From Catenulispora pinisilvae (GTDB lineage Bacteria; Actinomycetota; Actinomycetes; Streptomycetales; Catenulisporaceae), in the NCBI RefSeq assembly GCF_015356865.1, contig NZ_JAAFZA010000070.1, forward strand, positions 1 through 44,021: 44,021 nucleotides of DNA, read 5' to 3'. A program made the translations under genes and the position numbers. Below are positions 1 through 8,121 of the stretch, piece after piece (the first letter of the stretch is position 1; each line of letters begins with the position of its first letter). The notes under the pieces are model-generated. The model saw only the letters and a program-made list of their open reading frames with translations. It ran no database searches and was not told the DNA's origin.

Positions 1-220
1 CCACCAGGTCATGCACGATCCGCACCTCGTCCACCCCGACCGGCGCCACCGCCGCCTCCCCGTCCGGCGCCGACCCGATGTACAGGCGGCCGAAGCCGAA
101 CGACCCCCCGCCGCCGCTGGGACGGCACACCTCGGTGAGCAGACCCAGCGGTCCACCGGCCAGCACCGCGCACAGGCGCCTGCTTCCCCGGCTAGGCTCG
201 ACGAGCTCCCCCACCTGCAC
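1..220 (-). CDS. Partial protein of unknown function, N-terminal part
   Basis: An open minus-strand frame enters from the left edge. A GTG start at 220-218 has a good AAGGGGG ribosome-binding sequence 6-7 bases upstream. The 73 visible residues begin MQVGELVEPSRGSRRLCAVL and include a Gly-rich turn followed by FGFGRLYIGSAPDGEAAVA. Third positions are almost all G or C, as in a real gene here. No family is recognised, and the C-terminal part lies outside the window. The gene is divergent from the Crp/Fnr regulator at 349, so it may share control with it. An in-frame GTG at 277 would add 19 residues but has no obvious ribosome-binding site. Confidence 0.5.
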   Translation of the reverse strand, partial: MQVGELVEPSRGSRRLCAVLAGGPLGLLTEVCRPSGGGGSFGFGRLYIGSAPDGEAAVAPVGVDEVRIVHDLV

Positions 221-300
221 CTCGCGCCCCCTTGCCTCAAAGCAGACCCCTGTGCCGCGGGCCCTTGCCCTGACCACTATCGGGAGGAATCGTGGTTCTC

Positions 301-320
301 ATCCCGTGCTAGTACGGGAT
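301..320. promoter_or_regulatory. Palindrome upstream of the Crp/Fnr gene, candidate operator
   Basis: The arms ATCCCGT and ACGGGAT form a perfect 7-bp inverted repeat around a 6-bp spacer. This matches the arm-N6-arm geometry of Crp/Fnr dimer sites, although the arm sequence is not the TGTGA of E. coli CRP. It lies about 29 bases before the regulator start and in the gap to a divergent gene, so autoregulation is a reasonable inference. Confidence 0.5.
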
Positions 321-348
321 CTGCTCAAAACTTCCATTGGAGGCAGCG

Positions 349-1083
349 ATGAACGCCGCACCGGGAACCTGGGCCTGGCCGCCGCGAAGCCTGCTGCACA
401 GCCTCGGACCGGCCGCCCGCCAGCGGTTTCTGGCCCTGGGCACGATGATCGAGTACGAGCCGGACCGCAAAGTCATCCGCGAGGCCGACGAATCGACGTT
501 CGTCCTCATCCTGCTGGACGGCGTGGTCAAGGCGACCGGCCGCACCCAGGACAGCCGCGACGCGCTCCTCGCCGTCCGCGTCGGCGGCGACCTGGTCGGC
601 GAATTCGGCGTGATGGACGGCCACCCCCGCTCCGCCACCATCACCACCTGCGGAGTGGTCGTCGCCCGCCTGATCACCCGCGACACGTTCCTGACGACCC
701 TGCGCGACGACCCCCCGATAGCCGCAGCAGTAAGCGCCTCCCTCATCACAAAACTCCGTGCCTCCAACACCCGCCGCATCGAGTTCGCCGGCACCGACGC
801 CCCCACCCGCGTCGCCCGCATCGCCTACGACCTGGCCCTCACCTACGGCGAACCGGACGGCGACACGGTCATCCTGCGCTGGCCCCTGACCCAACCCGAA
901 CTGGCAACCCTCATCGGCGCCGCCGAACCCACGGTCCACAAGGCCCTGCGGGAGCTGCGCGAGGCCGGGGTGCTGAGCACGGGGTACCGCGGGTTCCGGG
1001 TCAACGATCTCGAACGGCTCAAGCAGGTCGCTTATCCAGCCACCGCGTCAAAAGCGCCACCGAAACAACAAGAACCGGAATAA
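349..1083 (+). CDS. Crp/Fnr-family transcriptional regulator
   Basis: This 244-residue protein has the usual length and layout of the family. A cyclic-nucleotide-binding-type beta roll spans about residues 15-125, with the phosphate-cassette-like stretch GGDLVGEFGVMDGHPRSATI. A dimerisation helix follows, then a winged helix-turn-helix at about 165-225 (LTQPELATLIGAAEPTVHKALRELREAGVL). The ATG at 349 has GGAGG five bases upstream and is preferred over a TTG at 337. The effector is unknown. An N6-spaced palindrome lies just upstream. The last 65 bases overlap the 3' end of the convergent permease gene, so the two 3' ends are antisense to each other. Confidence 0.9.
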   Translation: MNAAPGTWAWPPRSLLHSLGPAARQRFLALGTMIEYEPDRKVIREADESTFVLILLDGVVKATGRTQDSRDALLAVRVGGDLVGEFGVMDGHPRSATITTCGVVVARLITRDTFLTTLRDDPPIAAAVSASLITKLRASNTRRIEFAGTDAPTRVARIAYDLALTYGEPDGDTVILRWPLTQPELATLIGAAEPTVHKALRELREAGVLSTGYRGFRVNDLERLKQVAYPATASKAPPKQQEPE

Positions 1084-2302
1084 CGACATGCCGCGCAGCG
1101 TCCGGAATGACAAGCGCCGTCAGGCAAACAGTCAGCACCGCGCACCCGCGAGCGACCCCGCGTAGCAAGCGGATGCCGGCAGCGGCTGCCAGAAGGTAGA
1201 CCGTGACCACGAGCGTGGAGGGGACGACCACCAGCGTCTCGGTCCCCCACCGGAAGCCGGCGGCCGCGGCCAGCCCCGCGTAGGCGATCGCGGCGACCGT
1301 GACGATGCCGCCGACCGGCACCGAACGCCGGTTGATATACGCGCTCTGATGCGGCAGCCAGCGGTCGCGGGCCAGGCTGTAGCCGAGGCGGGAGACGCTG
1401 GCGATGAAGGCGTTGGCGGTGCCCAGGCTGATGAGGACGGCGATGACCGCGGCCGCGATGTTCGCGCCGGGCCCGAAGGCCGAGCGCAGGAGGAGGCCGA
1501 TCGCGACGTGGTCGGTGTGCGGGTCGCCGTAGGTGCCGGTGAGGACGACCGCGGCGGCGATGCCGAGGTAGAGCACTGAGACGATCGCGATGGTGGCCGC
1601 CACGGCGCGCGGGACGTCCCGGTCGGGGTCGGTGAACTCCTCGGCGAGGTGCGCCACGGCCTCCCAGCCCGCGAAGGCGAAGAAGAGCACGATGACGCCG
1701 TCCGCGACCGGGCCGAGGCCGTGGGGCGCGAAGGGGTGGAGTCTGTGTACTGACATGTGTGGCGCGGCCGCCGCCGTGGTGAGGACCAGCGCCACGGCGA
1801 CCGCGGCGGCCAGGGCGAGCTGGGTGCGTGCGCTGACCCGCCGGCCGTGCAGGTTCGCGGCCACCGCCGCCGTGAGGATCGCGACGGCGACGAGGTAGGC
1901 CCAGCCGCTCCCCAGGTTCAGCGCCTGGGCGACGTAGTAGCCGCCGGTGAGCGGGACGATCGTCTGCCCGAACGAGCCGGCGGCGAAGTAGAGCCAGCCG
2001 GTCAGGGCGCCGGCGGTCGGGCCGAACGCGCGGCCGACGTACGTCGCCACGCCCCCGGCCTCCGGAAAGCGGCGCGCGAACGCGGCGAACATCCAGGCCA
2101 GCGGCACTCCCAGGACGCAGGCGAACGCCCACGACAGCAACGACGCCGGCCCGGCCATCGAGGCCACCTGGCCGGGCAGCACGAGCACCCCCGCGCCGAG
2201 GATCGCGCTGACGTAGAGGGCCGTGCCCTGCCACCGGCCGATGTGCCGGGTGAGCTGGGCCGGAGCCGTCGCAGCGGGAGATGTCGAGGAGTCGGTAATC
2301 AT
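1019..2302 (-). CDS. APC-superfamily amino-acid exporter, YjeH-like
   Basis: This is an integral membrane protein of about 427 residues with around 12 hydrophobic segments. It resembles E. coli YjeH, a methionine and branched-chain amino-acid exporter of the APC superfamily. Shared landmarks are a GAGVLVLPG stretch in the first helix, RFPEAGGVATYVGRAFG after helix 2, and FFAFAGWEAVAHLAEEFTDP near helix 6. It would export amino acids at the cytoplasmic membrane. ATG at 2302 is chosen; a GTG directly before it is equally possible and neither has a strong ribosome-binding site. It is divergent from the AraC-type regulator, with only 55 bases between starts, and is probably its target. The substrate is inferred only from the family. 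Confidence 0.85.
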   Translation of the reverse strand: MITDSSTSPAATAPAQLTRHIGRWQGTALYVSAILGAGVLVLPGQVASMAGPASLLSWAFACVLGVPLAWMFAAFARRFPEAGGVATYVGRAFGPTAGALTGWLYFAAGSFGQTIVPLTGGYYVAQALNLGSGWAYLVAVAILTAAVAANLHGRRVSARTQLALAAAVAVALVLTTAAAAPHMSVHRLHPFAPHGLGPVADGVIVLFFAFAGWEAVAHLAEEFTDPDRDVPRAVAATIAIVSVLYLGIAAAVVLTGTYGDPHTDHVAIGLLLRSAFGPGANIAAAVIAVLISLGTANAFIASVSRLGYSLARDRWLPHQSAYINRRSVPVGGIVTVAAIAYAGLAAAAGFRWGTETLVVVPSTLVVTVYLLAAAAGIRLLRGVARGCAVLTVCLTALVIPDAARHVVIPVLVVSVALLTRWLDKRPA

Positions 2303-2339
2303 CACCAGCCACTCTGCGGGGTTCCCAAGCGGCACCGTG

Positions 2340-2357
2340 AGTGGCAAATTAGCCACT
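2340..2357. promoter_or_regulatory. Palindrome between the divergent exporter and regulator genes
   Basis: AGTGGC and GCCACT form a perfect 6-bp inverted repeat around AAATTA, ending directly against the ATG of the AraC-type regulator and 38 bases from the exporter start. It contains TGGC as in AdpA-type sites (TGGCSNGWWY), but the match to that consensus is only partial. It is a plausible shared operator for the divergent pair. Confidence 0.45.
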
Positions 2358-3410
2358 ATGCGCAAGGAATCAGACGGGGCACCCGACAAGACCGGCCTGA
2401 CCACCGATCCGCATAGTCAATCCGCCACAGCCACCCACCAAATAGCCCTGGTAGCGATCCCAGGCGTCCGCCTCTTCGAACTGGCCATCGCCGCCGAAGT
2501 CTTCGGCGTCGACCGCCACGACCTCGTCCCCGACTGGTACGACTTCGCCCTCGTCGCCAGCAGCCCCTCCGGCGAGACCATCTCGCACGGCATCACCGTG
2601 CCCGCCGGGCGCGGACTGGACGCCCTGCGCAGTGCCGACACCGTGATCATCCCCGCCTCGGCCGAAGCCCACAGCGGTGCGCCGGCCGAACTGCTCGCCG
2701 CACTGCGCGCAGCCCACGCTCGCGGGGCTCGCATCGCCGCGATCTGCTCCGGCAGCTTCGTCCTCGCTGAAGCCGGGCTGCTCGACGGGCGCCGCGCCAC
2801 CACGCACTGGATGCACGCCGACGAGCTCGCCCGCCGCTACCCGACTGTGGACGTCGATCCCGCCGTCCTCTACGTCCACGACGGGGTGTGGACCTCGGCG
2901 GGCAGTGCTGCGGGCCTCGACATGTGCCTGGAATTGGTCCGGCGGGACCACGGGTCGGCGATCGCCAATGAGATCGCGCGCCGTATCGTGATTCCGCCGC
3001 ACCGGGACGGTGGCCAGGCGCAGTACATTCGCGCGGCCGCCGGCGTCAGCGAATCCGCCCCGAAGCGGGACGTCTACGAGTGGGCGCGGCGCAATCTGCG
3101 CGCCGTCACCGTCGCGGCGATGGCCGAGCACCTGGGAATCAGCACTCGCACTCTGCACCGCCGCTTCCTCGACGAGACCGGCCGCCCGCCGCAGGTCTGG
3201 CTGCAACGCCTGCGCCTGCAATCGGCCGCCGAGCTGCTGGAGTCCACCGATCTCGGCCTCGACGCCATCGCCCGCCGCGTCGGCCTGGGCACCGCCACCA
3301 ACCTGCGCGCGCAGTTCGCCGCCGTCTACGGAGTGCCGCCCGCGCACTACCGCCGCACCTTCCGGCCGGCCTTGGAGCCCGCGAGCGCCGGGCCAGGGAG
3401 AGCCGAATGA
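2358..3410 (+). CDS. DJ-1/PfpI-domain AraC-family regulator, FtrA/AdpA-like
   Basis: The 350-residue protein has two domains. A class I glutamine-amidotransferase-like (DJ-1/PfpI) fold covers about residues 27-195; its nucleophile-elbow cysteine is in AAICSGSFVLAEAGLLDGRR, a region also seen in GlxA and FtrA regulators. An AraC-type double helix-turn-helix covers about 240-340 (LGISTRTLHRRFLDETG and AIARRVGLGTATNLRAQFAA). The N-terminal domain is usually a sensor or dimer module, not an active enzyme. The ATG at 2358 directly abuts a palindrome with no ribosome-binding site, which suggests a leaderless transcript. An in-frame GTG at 2337 is less likely. The stop overlaps the next start as ATGA, so this regulator and the ArsR-type gene are co-transcribed. 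Confidence 0.9.
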   Translation: MRKESDGAPDKTGLTTDPHSQSATATHQIALVAIPGVRLFELAIAAEVFGVDRHDLVPDWYDFALVASSPSGETISHGITVPAGRGLDALRSADTVIIPASAEAHSGAPAELLAALRAAHARGARIAAICSGSFVLAEAGLLDGRRATTHWMHADELARRYPTVDVDPAVLYVHDGVWTSAGSAAGLDMCLELVRRDHGSAIANEIARRIVIPPHRDGGQAQYIRAAAGVSESAPKRDVYEWARRNLRAVTVAAMAEHLGISTRTLHRRFLDETGRPPQVWLQRLRLQSAAELLESTDLGLDAIARRVGLGTATNLRAQFAAVYGVPPAHYRRTFRPALEPASAGPGRAE

Positions 3411-4483
3411 TCCGCATCCACCTGGATCCGGCGACACTTGCGCGCACCCGGATCGCGATCAGCCCGCTGGCGGAGACGGTCAGTGCCCTGCAACTGGTCC
3501 AGCGCAGCGGGCCGCGGGCCGCGTGGCCGTACACCGGCTGGGCCAAGCAGGCATGGGAACTCCTGCAAGCGGACGAGCGCCTGGCCCCGCTGGGGATCTA
3601 CGCGCTGCTCCAGGAGTGGCAAAAGTACGGCCCGACACCGGACTTCTTCGACCCGGTTCCCGAAGCACCGCGCGCGGAGTTGGCCGAGGAGCTGGAAGCG
3701 CTGCGCCGCACGCCCGCAGCACTGATCAAGGAGCAGTTCGCACGACACTACCCCGCGGAGCTGCCCAAACCGCTCCAGCCCTTCCGCGACGATCACACCG
3801 CCACACTCAACATGCTCGCCGACGCGCTCAGGGAGTTCTGGCGCGGTGCGCTGGAGCCCGTGTGGCCGAAAATGCGCGCGGCCCTGGACGAGGAAGTCGT
3901 GCTGCGAGCCCGCTCGCTGGCCTCCCACGGCCCGGAGTCCGTGATCGCCGGACTGGGCGGTCGCACGGTGTGGGAGGAGCCGGTGCTGTCGCTCCCCAAG
4001 CTCAAGGAGTCCAAGCGCTACACCGTCGATCAGCGCCTGGTCCTGGTGCCGCTGATCTTCGCGCAGGAGCGGGTCTCCTGCTCCACCGACCATCCGCACC
4101 TGCTGCGCGTGAGTTACCAGGCGCGGGGTGCGGCGCTGCTGGCCGGTGGCGCGGCCGCACCGTCGGCGGCCGAGCCGGATCGCCTGGTCCCGCTCGTCGG
4201 GACACGGCGTGCGGCGGTCCTGCGGGCCCTGGAGGTTCCCGCCACCACCAGCACGCTCGCGGCCCGGTTGGCGCTGGCTCCCAGTACCGTCTCGGAGCAG
4301 TTGGCCGCGCTCGTGGCGTCGGGGGTCGCGCGGCGGACGCGTTCGGGTCGGCAGGTCTTCTACGAGCTGGAACCGGCCGGTGAGGTGCTGCTCGCGCTGT
4401 TCCAGGCAGGCGTGGACCCGGCTGCGGAACCAGCCCCGGAACCAGCCGCAGACCCAGCCGCTCCGGTAATCGACAGCCCATGA
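3407..4483 (+). CDS. ArsR-type winged-helix regulator with DUF5937-like N-terminal domain
   Basis: The 358-residue protein has a long N-terminal domain (about 1-250) of the DUF5937 type, found in actinomycete ArsR-like repressors beside ABC transporters. An ArsR-type winged helix follows at about 265-330 (RRAAVLRALEVPATTSTLAARL, then APSTVSEQLAALVASGVARR). The C-terminus is an Ala/Pro/Glu-rich tail. No metal-binding cysteine cluster is visible, so metal sensing is unlikely. The ATG overlaps the stop of the upstream regulator and has GGGAG nearby. Its stop codon overlaps a 19-bp palindrome that precedes the ABC exporter genes, which suggests it represses them and perhaps itself. The ligand is unknown. 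Confidence 0.8.
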   Translation: MIRIHLDPATLARTRIAISPLAETVSALQLVQRSGPRAAWPYTGWAKQAWELLQADERLAPLGIYALLQEWQKYGPTPDFFDPVPEAPRAELAEELEALRRTPAALIKEQFARHYPAELPKPLQPFRDDHTATLNMLADALREFWRGALEPVWPKMRAALDEEVVLRARSLASHGPESVIAGLGGRTVWEEPVLSLPKLKESKRYTVDQRLVLVPLIFAQERVSCSTDHPHLLRVSYQARGAALLAGGAAAPSAAEPDRLVPLVGTRRAAVLRALEVPATTSTLAARLALAPSTVSEQLAALVASGVARRTRSGRQVFYELEPAGEVLLALFQAGVDPAAEPAPEPAADPAAPVIDSP

Positions 4484-4500
4484 TTCGGTGACACCGAATC
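4482..4500. promoter_or_regulatory. 19-bp palindrome, probable ArsR-type operator
   Basis: GATTCGGTGACACCGAATC is a perfect 9-bp inverted repeat around one central base. It starts within the stop codon of the ArsR-type gene and lies just before a promoter-like sequence and the ABC exporter start at 4562. Its size and symmetry suit a winged-helix dimer. Confidence 0.65.
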
Positions 4501-4501
4501 G

Positions 4502-4529
4502 TTTGAGCCCCCGCACCGACCCGCATACC
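4502..4529 (+). promoter_or_regulatory. Possible promoter of the ABC exporter operon
   Basis: TTTGAG (4502-4507) and CATACC (4524-4529) are 16 bases apart, about 32 bases before the exporter start and directly after the 19-bp palindrome. The match to the sigma-70-type consensus is moderate. Confidence 0.3.
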
Positions 4530-4561
4530 GTGGCGCCGTTCCACCAAGGAAGGGCGCCACC

Positions 4562-6250
4562 ATGACAGAGTTCGTACCCGCGCGCGCCGCGGGCATACCC
4601 CCGCCGCGCGAGGTCCTGCGCACCGTGCTGCGCAGACAAGCACGTCCCCTGACGATCGCCGCCGTGGGCTCCTGCGTGCATCAGGCATGCGAGGCACTGG
4701 TGCCGCTCGCGATCGGTCTGGTGGTCCAGAACGCCGTCGCCGGCGGCGACCTGTCCGACGCGCTGCTGGCCGTCGCGGGCGTGCTGGCGCTGTTCGTGGT
4801 GTTGGCGACCGGCGGCGGGCTGGCCTTCTACCTCAACGCCCGCAGCGTGTTGCGGGAGGCGCACCGGCTGCGCAGCGATGCCACGGCCCGCATCCTCGCC
4901 GACCCGGCGGCCGGGGCCGGGCGCACCGCCGGGGAGTGGGCCTCAGTGCTCACCTCCGACGCCACGGCCACCGCGCAGGCCGCGCGCGCCCGGTCGAACG
5001 TCGTCTCCGGGGCGGTCGGGCTGGCGGTCACCGCGGCGGTGCTGCTGCACATCGACCTGTGGCTGGGGTTGGGCACCCTGCTGACCATGCCGCCGCTGAT
5101 CCTCGGGATCGATGCGATCAGTCCCCGGCTGGAGGCCAGGCTGCGGGAGCGGTCCCAGGCCGCCGGGCTGGCCGCGGCGCTCGCCGCGGAGCTGGTGCGC
5201 GCGCTGGCGCCGCTGCGCGCGTTCGGCGGAACCGGGGAGGCGCTGCGCCGCTACCGCGCGGCCACCGCCCGCTGCCTGGACGCCGACCTGGCCGCGGCCT
5301 CGGCGAACGCGGTGGTCGCCGCCGCCGGCCTGGTCTCCACGGCGTTCGTGACGGTGGCGATCGCGGCGGCGGCCGGGTGGATGGCCTTCGACGGGCGGAT
5401 CGACGTGGGCCAGTTCGTGACCGTGGTGGCGATGGCCTCGTTCGTCGGCGATCCGGTCAGCAGGATCGCGTTCGGCGTGCAGCAGCTGAGCGCCGCCCGG
5501 GCCGGCGCGGCGCGCATCGCGCCGCTGCTCGGCACGTCCCCAATCCACGACGCCGAACGAAGCCATAGCCACGCCGCTCCGATGGGCCTCGATCATCCAC
5601 CGACACTCCATCAGGAGCCTGTGATCCTCGAGAACGTGTCGGCGGGGCCCATCCGAGCCCTGACACTCCGACTCGATCCCGGCGCCGCGGTCGGCGTGGT
5701 CGCCGTCGATCCCGCAGCGGCCGCGACGCTGCTGGCGATCCTGCGCGGTCGGCAAGCGCCCAGCACCGGTTCGGCGCGCCTGGGCGGCCAGCCGTTGCTG
5801 GTGGTCCCGCACCAGATCCACCTGCTCGGGCGCACCCTGACCGAGGCACTGCAAACCGGCCGCGACACCGATCCGGCCCGCATGCGAGAGGCCCTGGTCA
5901 CCGCGAGCGCCACGGACCTGCCGGAGCAGCTGACCGAAGCCGGGTCCAATCTCTCCGGCGGCCAGCGTCAGCGGGTGGCCGTGGCCCGCGCGCTCGCCGC
6001 CGAACCGGCCGTCCTGGTGCTCAGCGATCCGCTCACCGCCCTGGACGCGGTGACCGAAGACCAGGTCGCCGCCCGGCTGCTCGCGACCCGCCGGGCCCAG
6101 GGCGGCGCCACCGTCGTCCTCACCACCTCGCCGCCCCTGCTCTCGCGCTGCGACCACGTGCTCTACATCGACGCGCAGGGCACCGTGCTCGACGCCACCC
6201 ACGCCGAGCTGATGTCCGAGCCCGGCTACGCCGCGGCGGTGCTGCGATGA
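4562..6250 (+). CDS. ABC exporter half-transporter with degenerate ATPase domain
   Basis: The 562-residue protein has a six-helix exporter-type membrane domain (about 25-320) and a C-terminal nucleotide-binding domain. The ATPase motifs are uneven. The Walker A position (about residue 379) reads VAVDPAAAATLL and lacks the GxxGxGK[ST] loop. The signature LSGGQRQRVAVARAL (about 463) is intact. In the Walker B region, VLVLSDPLTALD has Ser in place of the Mg-binding Asp and Asp in place of the catalytic Glu. The switch His is replaced in LTTSPPLLSRCD. It cannot form a normal ATP site with its own Walker A, but it can supply a working signature to its partner, whose gene overlaps it as ATGA. A good AAGGAAGG site precedes the ATG. 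The cargo is unknown. Confidence 0.9.
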   Translation: MTEFVPARAAGIPPPREVLRTVLRRQARPLTIAAVGSCVHQACEALVPLAIGLVVQNAVAGGDLSDALLAVAGVLALFVVLATGGGLAFYLNARSVLREAHRLRSDATARILADPAAGAGRTAGEWASVLTSDATATAQAARARSNVVSGAVGLAVTAAVLLHIDLWLGLGTLLTMPPLILGIDAISPRLEARLRERSQAAGLAAALAAELVRALAPLRAFGGTGEALRRYRAATARCLDADLAAASANAVVAAAGLVSTAFVTVAIAAAAGWMAFDGRIDVGQFVTVVAMASFVGDPVSRIAFGVQQLSAARAGAARIAPLLGTSPIHDAERSHSHAAPMGLDHPPTLHQEPVILENVSAGPIRALTLRLDPGAAVGVVAVDPAAAATLLAILRGRQAPSTGSARLGGQPLLVVPHQIHLLGRTLTEALQTGRDTDPARMREALVTASATDLPEQLTEAGSNLSGGQRQRVAVARALAAEPAVLVLSDPLTALDAVTEDQVAARLLATRRAQGGATVVLTTSPPLLSRCDHVLYIDAQGTVLDATHAELMSEPGYAAAVLR

Positions 6251-8034
6251 CCGCGCTGCCGGTGGCCACCGGCCGCCAGACCCTGTCCACGATGCTGCGC
6301 CTGGCCCGGAGCCACCCGCGCGGCTGCGTGGCGACCGGGGCGTGGACCCTCGCCGCCGCGCTGGCCACCGTGACCGGACCGCTGCTGCTCGGCGCGCTGG
6401 TCGACGCGGTCAGCAGCCGGCACCGCGGCTCGGCCGGACCGCTGCTCGCGCTGCTCGCCGTGGTCGGCGTGGCCGGGGCGATCCTGACCGCACTGGCCCA
6501 GCGCGCGATCGTCGCGCTCGCCGCGCGCATCACCGCCGCGCTGCGCGAGCGGATCCTCGGCCGGGTGCTGACGCTGGACTCGACCGTCGTGCACGGCGCC
6601 GGAAGCGGCGACGTGACCTCGCGGGTGACCGAGGACATGGAGATCTTCTCGGAGGCGGCGCCGCTGCTGGCCGAGGTGTTCGCGGCCACGGTGACCGTCG
6701 CCGTGTCGTTCGTCGGCTTCAGTTCCTTGGACTGGCGCTTGGCAGCCGCGTTCGTCATCGTCTTCCCGGTCTACGCGCTGAGCCTGCGCAGCTATCTGCC
6801 GAAGGCCGGTGCGCGCTACGCGGCCGAACGCCGCGCCGCCGCCGACCGCACGCAGACGATCCTCGAATCGCTGCACGGCGCGGCGACCGTCGAGGCTTTC
6901 GACATGGCCCCGCTGCAAGCCGAGCGGGTGGCCGCGTCCTCGGCGCGCGCCACCGAGGCCGGTATCAGCGCCCTGAGGCTCTCGCTGTGGCTGACGAAGA
7001 CGATGAACGGCGCTGAGGCCTTGGGCCTGTCAGCGATCCTGCTCACCGGCTCCGTGCTGGTGCACGACCACGTGATCGCCGTCGGCGCGGTGGCCGCCGC
7101 GGCGTTGCTCTTCCACCGGCTGTTCGATCCGCTCGGCACACTGCTGGGTTCCTTCGACGACGTCCAGCGCGCCGGGGCCGCGCTCTCGCGCATCGTCGGC
7201 GTCGCCGACATGCGCGGGGCGGAGCCGGTGCCCGTGCGCGCGCCGGACGGTCCGGTCACCATCGAGGCGTGCGGGGTGCGCCACTGCTACGACGGCACGA
7301 CCGAGGTCGTGCGCACCATGGACCTCACCGTGCCGGCCGGCACGTCGGTCGCCGTGGTCGGGGCCAGCGGGGCGGGCAAGTCCACGCTGGCCGCGATCAT
7401 CGCCGGGCTGCTGCCGTCCTCAGCCGGCACGACCGCCCTGCGCGACGCGCACGGCACGGTGGCCAGCGCAGACCTCGACGAAGCGGGCCGATCCCGCTGG
7501 ATCGGCATGGTCGCGCAGGACACGCACGTCTTCACCGGGACCCTGCGCGAGGACCTGACACTGGCCGTGCCCGACGCCGACGACCACCGGATCAGCGCCG
7601 CTCTGGCCACCGCCCGCGCCCGCTGGGCCACCGCCCTGCCCGACGGCCTCGACACCCGGATCGGCCCCGACGGCCTGCACCTGGACCCCGCCCAGGCCCA
7701 GCAACTCGCCCTCGCCCGCATCGCGCTGGCCGATCCCCCAGTCGTCGTGCTCGACGAGGCGAGCGCCGAGGCCGGCAGTGCGCACGCTCACGAACTCGAG
7801 GAAGCCGCCACCGCATTGATGCACGGGCGCACAGCGCTCGTCGTCGCGCACCGACTGTCGCAGGCGCGGGTCTGCGACCGCATCCTCGTCATGGACGACG
7901 GCCGGGTCGTCGAGGAGGGCACGCACGACGAACTGCTCGCGCGCGATGGGCGGTACGCGGTGTTGTGGCGGATGTGGACGATGCGCGCGCATGCTCCGGC
8001 CGAGCCGGTTCGAGCGGTGTCGGGTCGGGGTTGA
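6247..8034 (+). CDS. ABC exporter half-transporter, partner with intact Walker motifs
   Basis: The 595-residue protein has an exporter-type membrane domain (about 20-320, with GSGDVTSRVTEDMEIFSEAA as coupling region) and a nucleotide-binding domain. Walker A GASGAGKST (about 372), Walker B VVVLDEAS (about 501) and the switch His in VVAHRLS are intact. The signature position reads LDPAQAQQLALARI instead of LSGGQ, and the D-loop is also changed (AEAGS). It therefore complements the upstream subunit: its Walker motifs pair with that subunit's intact signature. The two genes overlap by four bases and should be translated together. The pair is an asymmetric heterodimeric exporter of the cytoplasmic membrane, with drug, lipid or peptide as possible cargo. 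Confidence 0.92.
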   Translation: MTALPVATGRQTLSTMLRLARSHPRGCVATGAWTLAAALATVTGPLLLGALVDAVSSRHRGSAGPLLALLAVVGVAGAILTALAQRAIVALAARITAALRERILGRVLTLDSTVVHGAGSGDVTSRVTEDMEIFSEAAPLLAEVFAATVTVAVSFVGFSSLDWRLAAAFVIVFPVYALSLRSYLPKAGARYAAERRAAADRTQTILESLHGAATVEAFDMAPLQAERVAASSARATEAGISALRLSLWLTKTMNGAEALGLSAILLTGSVLVHDHVIAVGAVAAAALLFHRLFDPLGTLLGSFDDVQRAGAALSRIVGVADMRGAEPVPVRAPDGPVTIEACGVRHCYDGTTEVVRTMDLTVPAGTSVAVVGASGAGKSTLAAIIAGLLPSSAGTTALRDAHGTVASADLDEAGRSRWIGMVAQDTHVFTGTLREDLTLAVPDADDHRISAALATARARWATALPDGLDTRIGPDGLHLDPAQAQQLALARIALADPPVVVLDEASAEAGSAHAHELEEAATALMHGRTALVVAHRLSQARVCDRILVMDDGRVVEEGTHDELLARDGRYAVLWRMWTMRAHAPAEPVRAVSGRG

Positions 8035-8056
8035 GGGCGTCGCTTGGGCACCGCGT

Positions 8057-8121
8057 GGGCACCGCTCAAGGGCGCCGCTCAAGGGCACCGCTCAAGGGCA
8101 CCGCTCAAGGGCACTGCTTGA
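8057..8121. repeat. 13-bp tandem repeat, five units
   Basis: The unit GGGCACCGCTCAA occurs five times end to end, with small changes in units 2 (one base) and 5 (three bases). Partial copies lie on either side. It starts just after the ABC exporter stop codon and runs into the remnant of a minus-strand gene, whose present stop falls inside the repeat. Confidence 0.9.

Noticed and set aside
4202-4483. A metal-sensing ArsR/SmtB protein
   Set aside because: The winged helix fits, but there is no cysteine or histidine cluster for metal binding, and the long N-terminal domain is of a different type.
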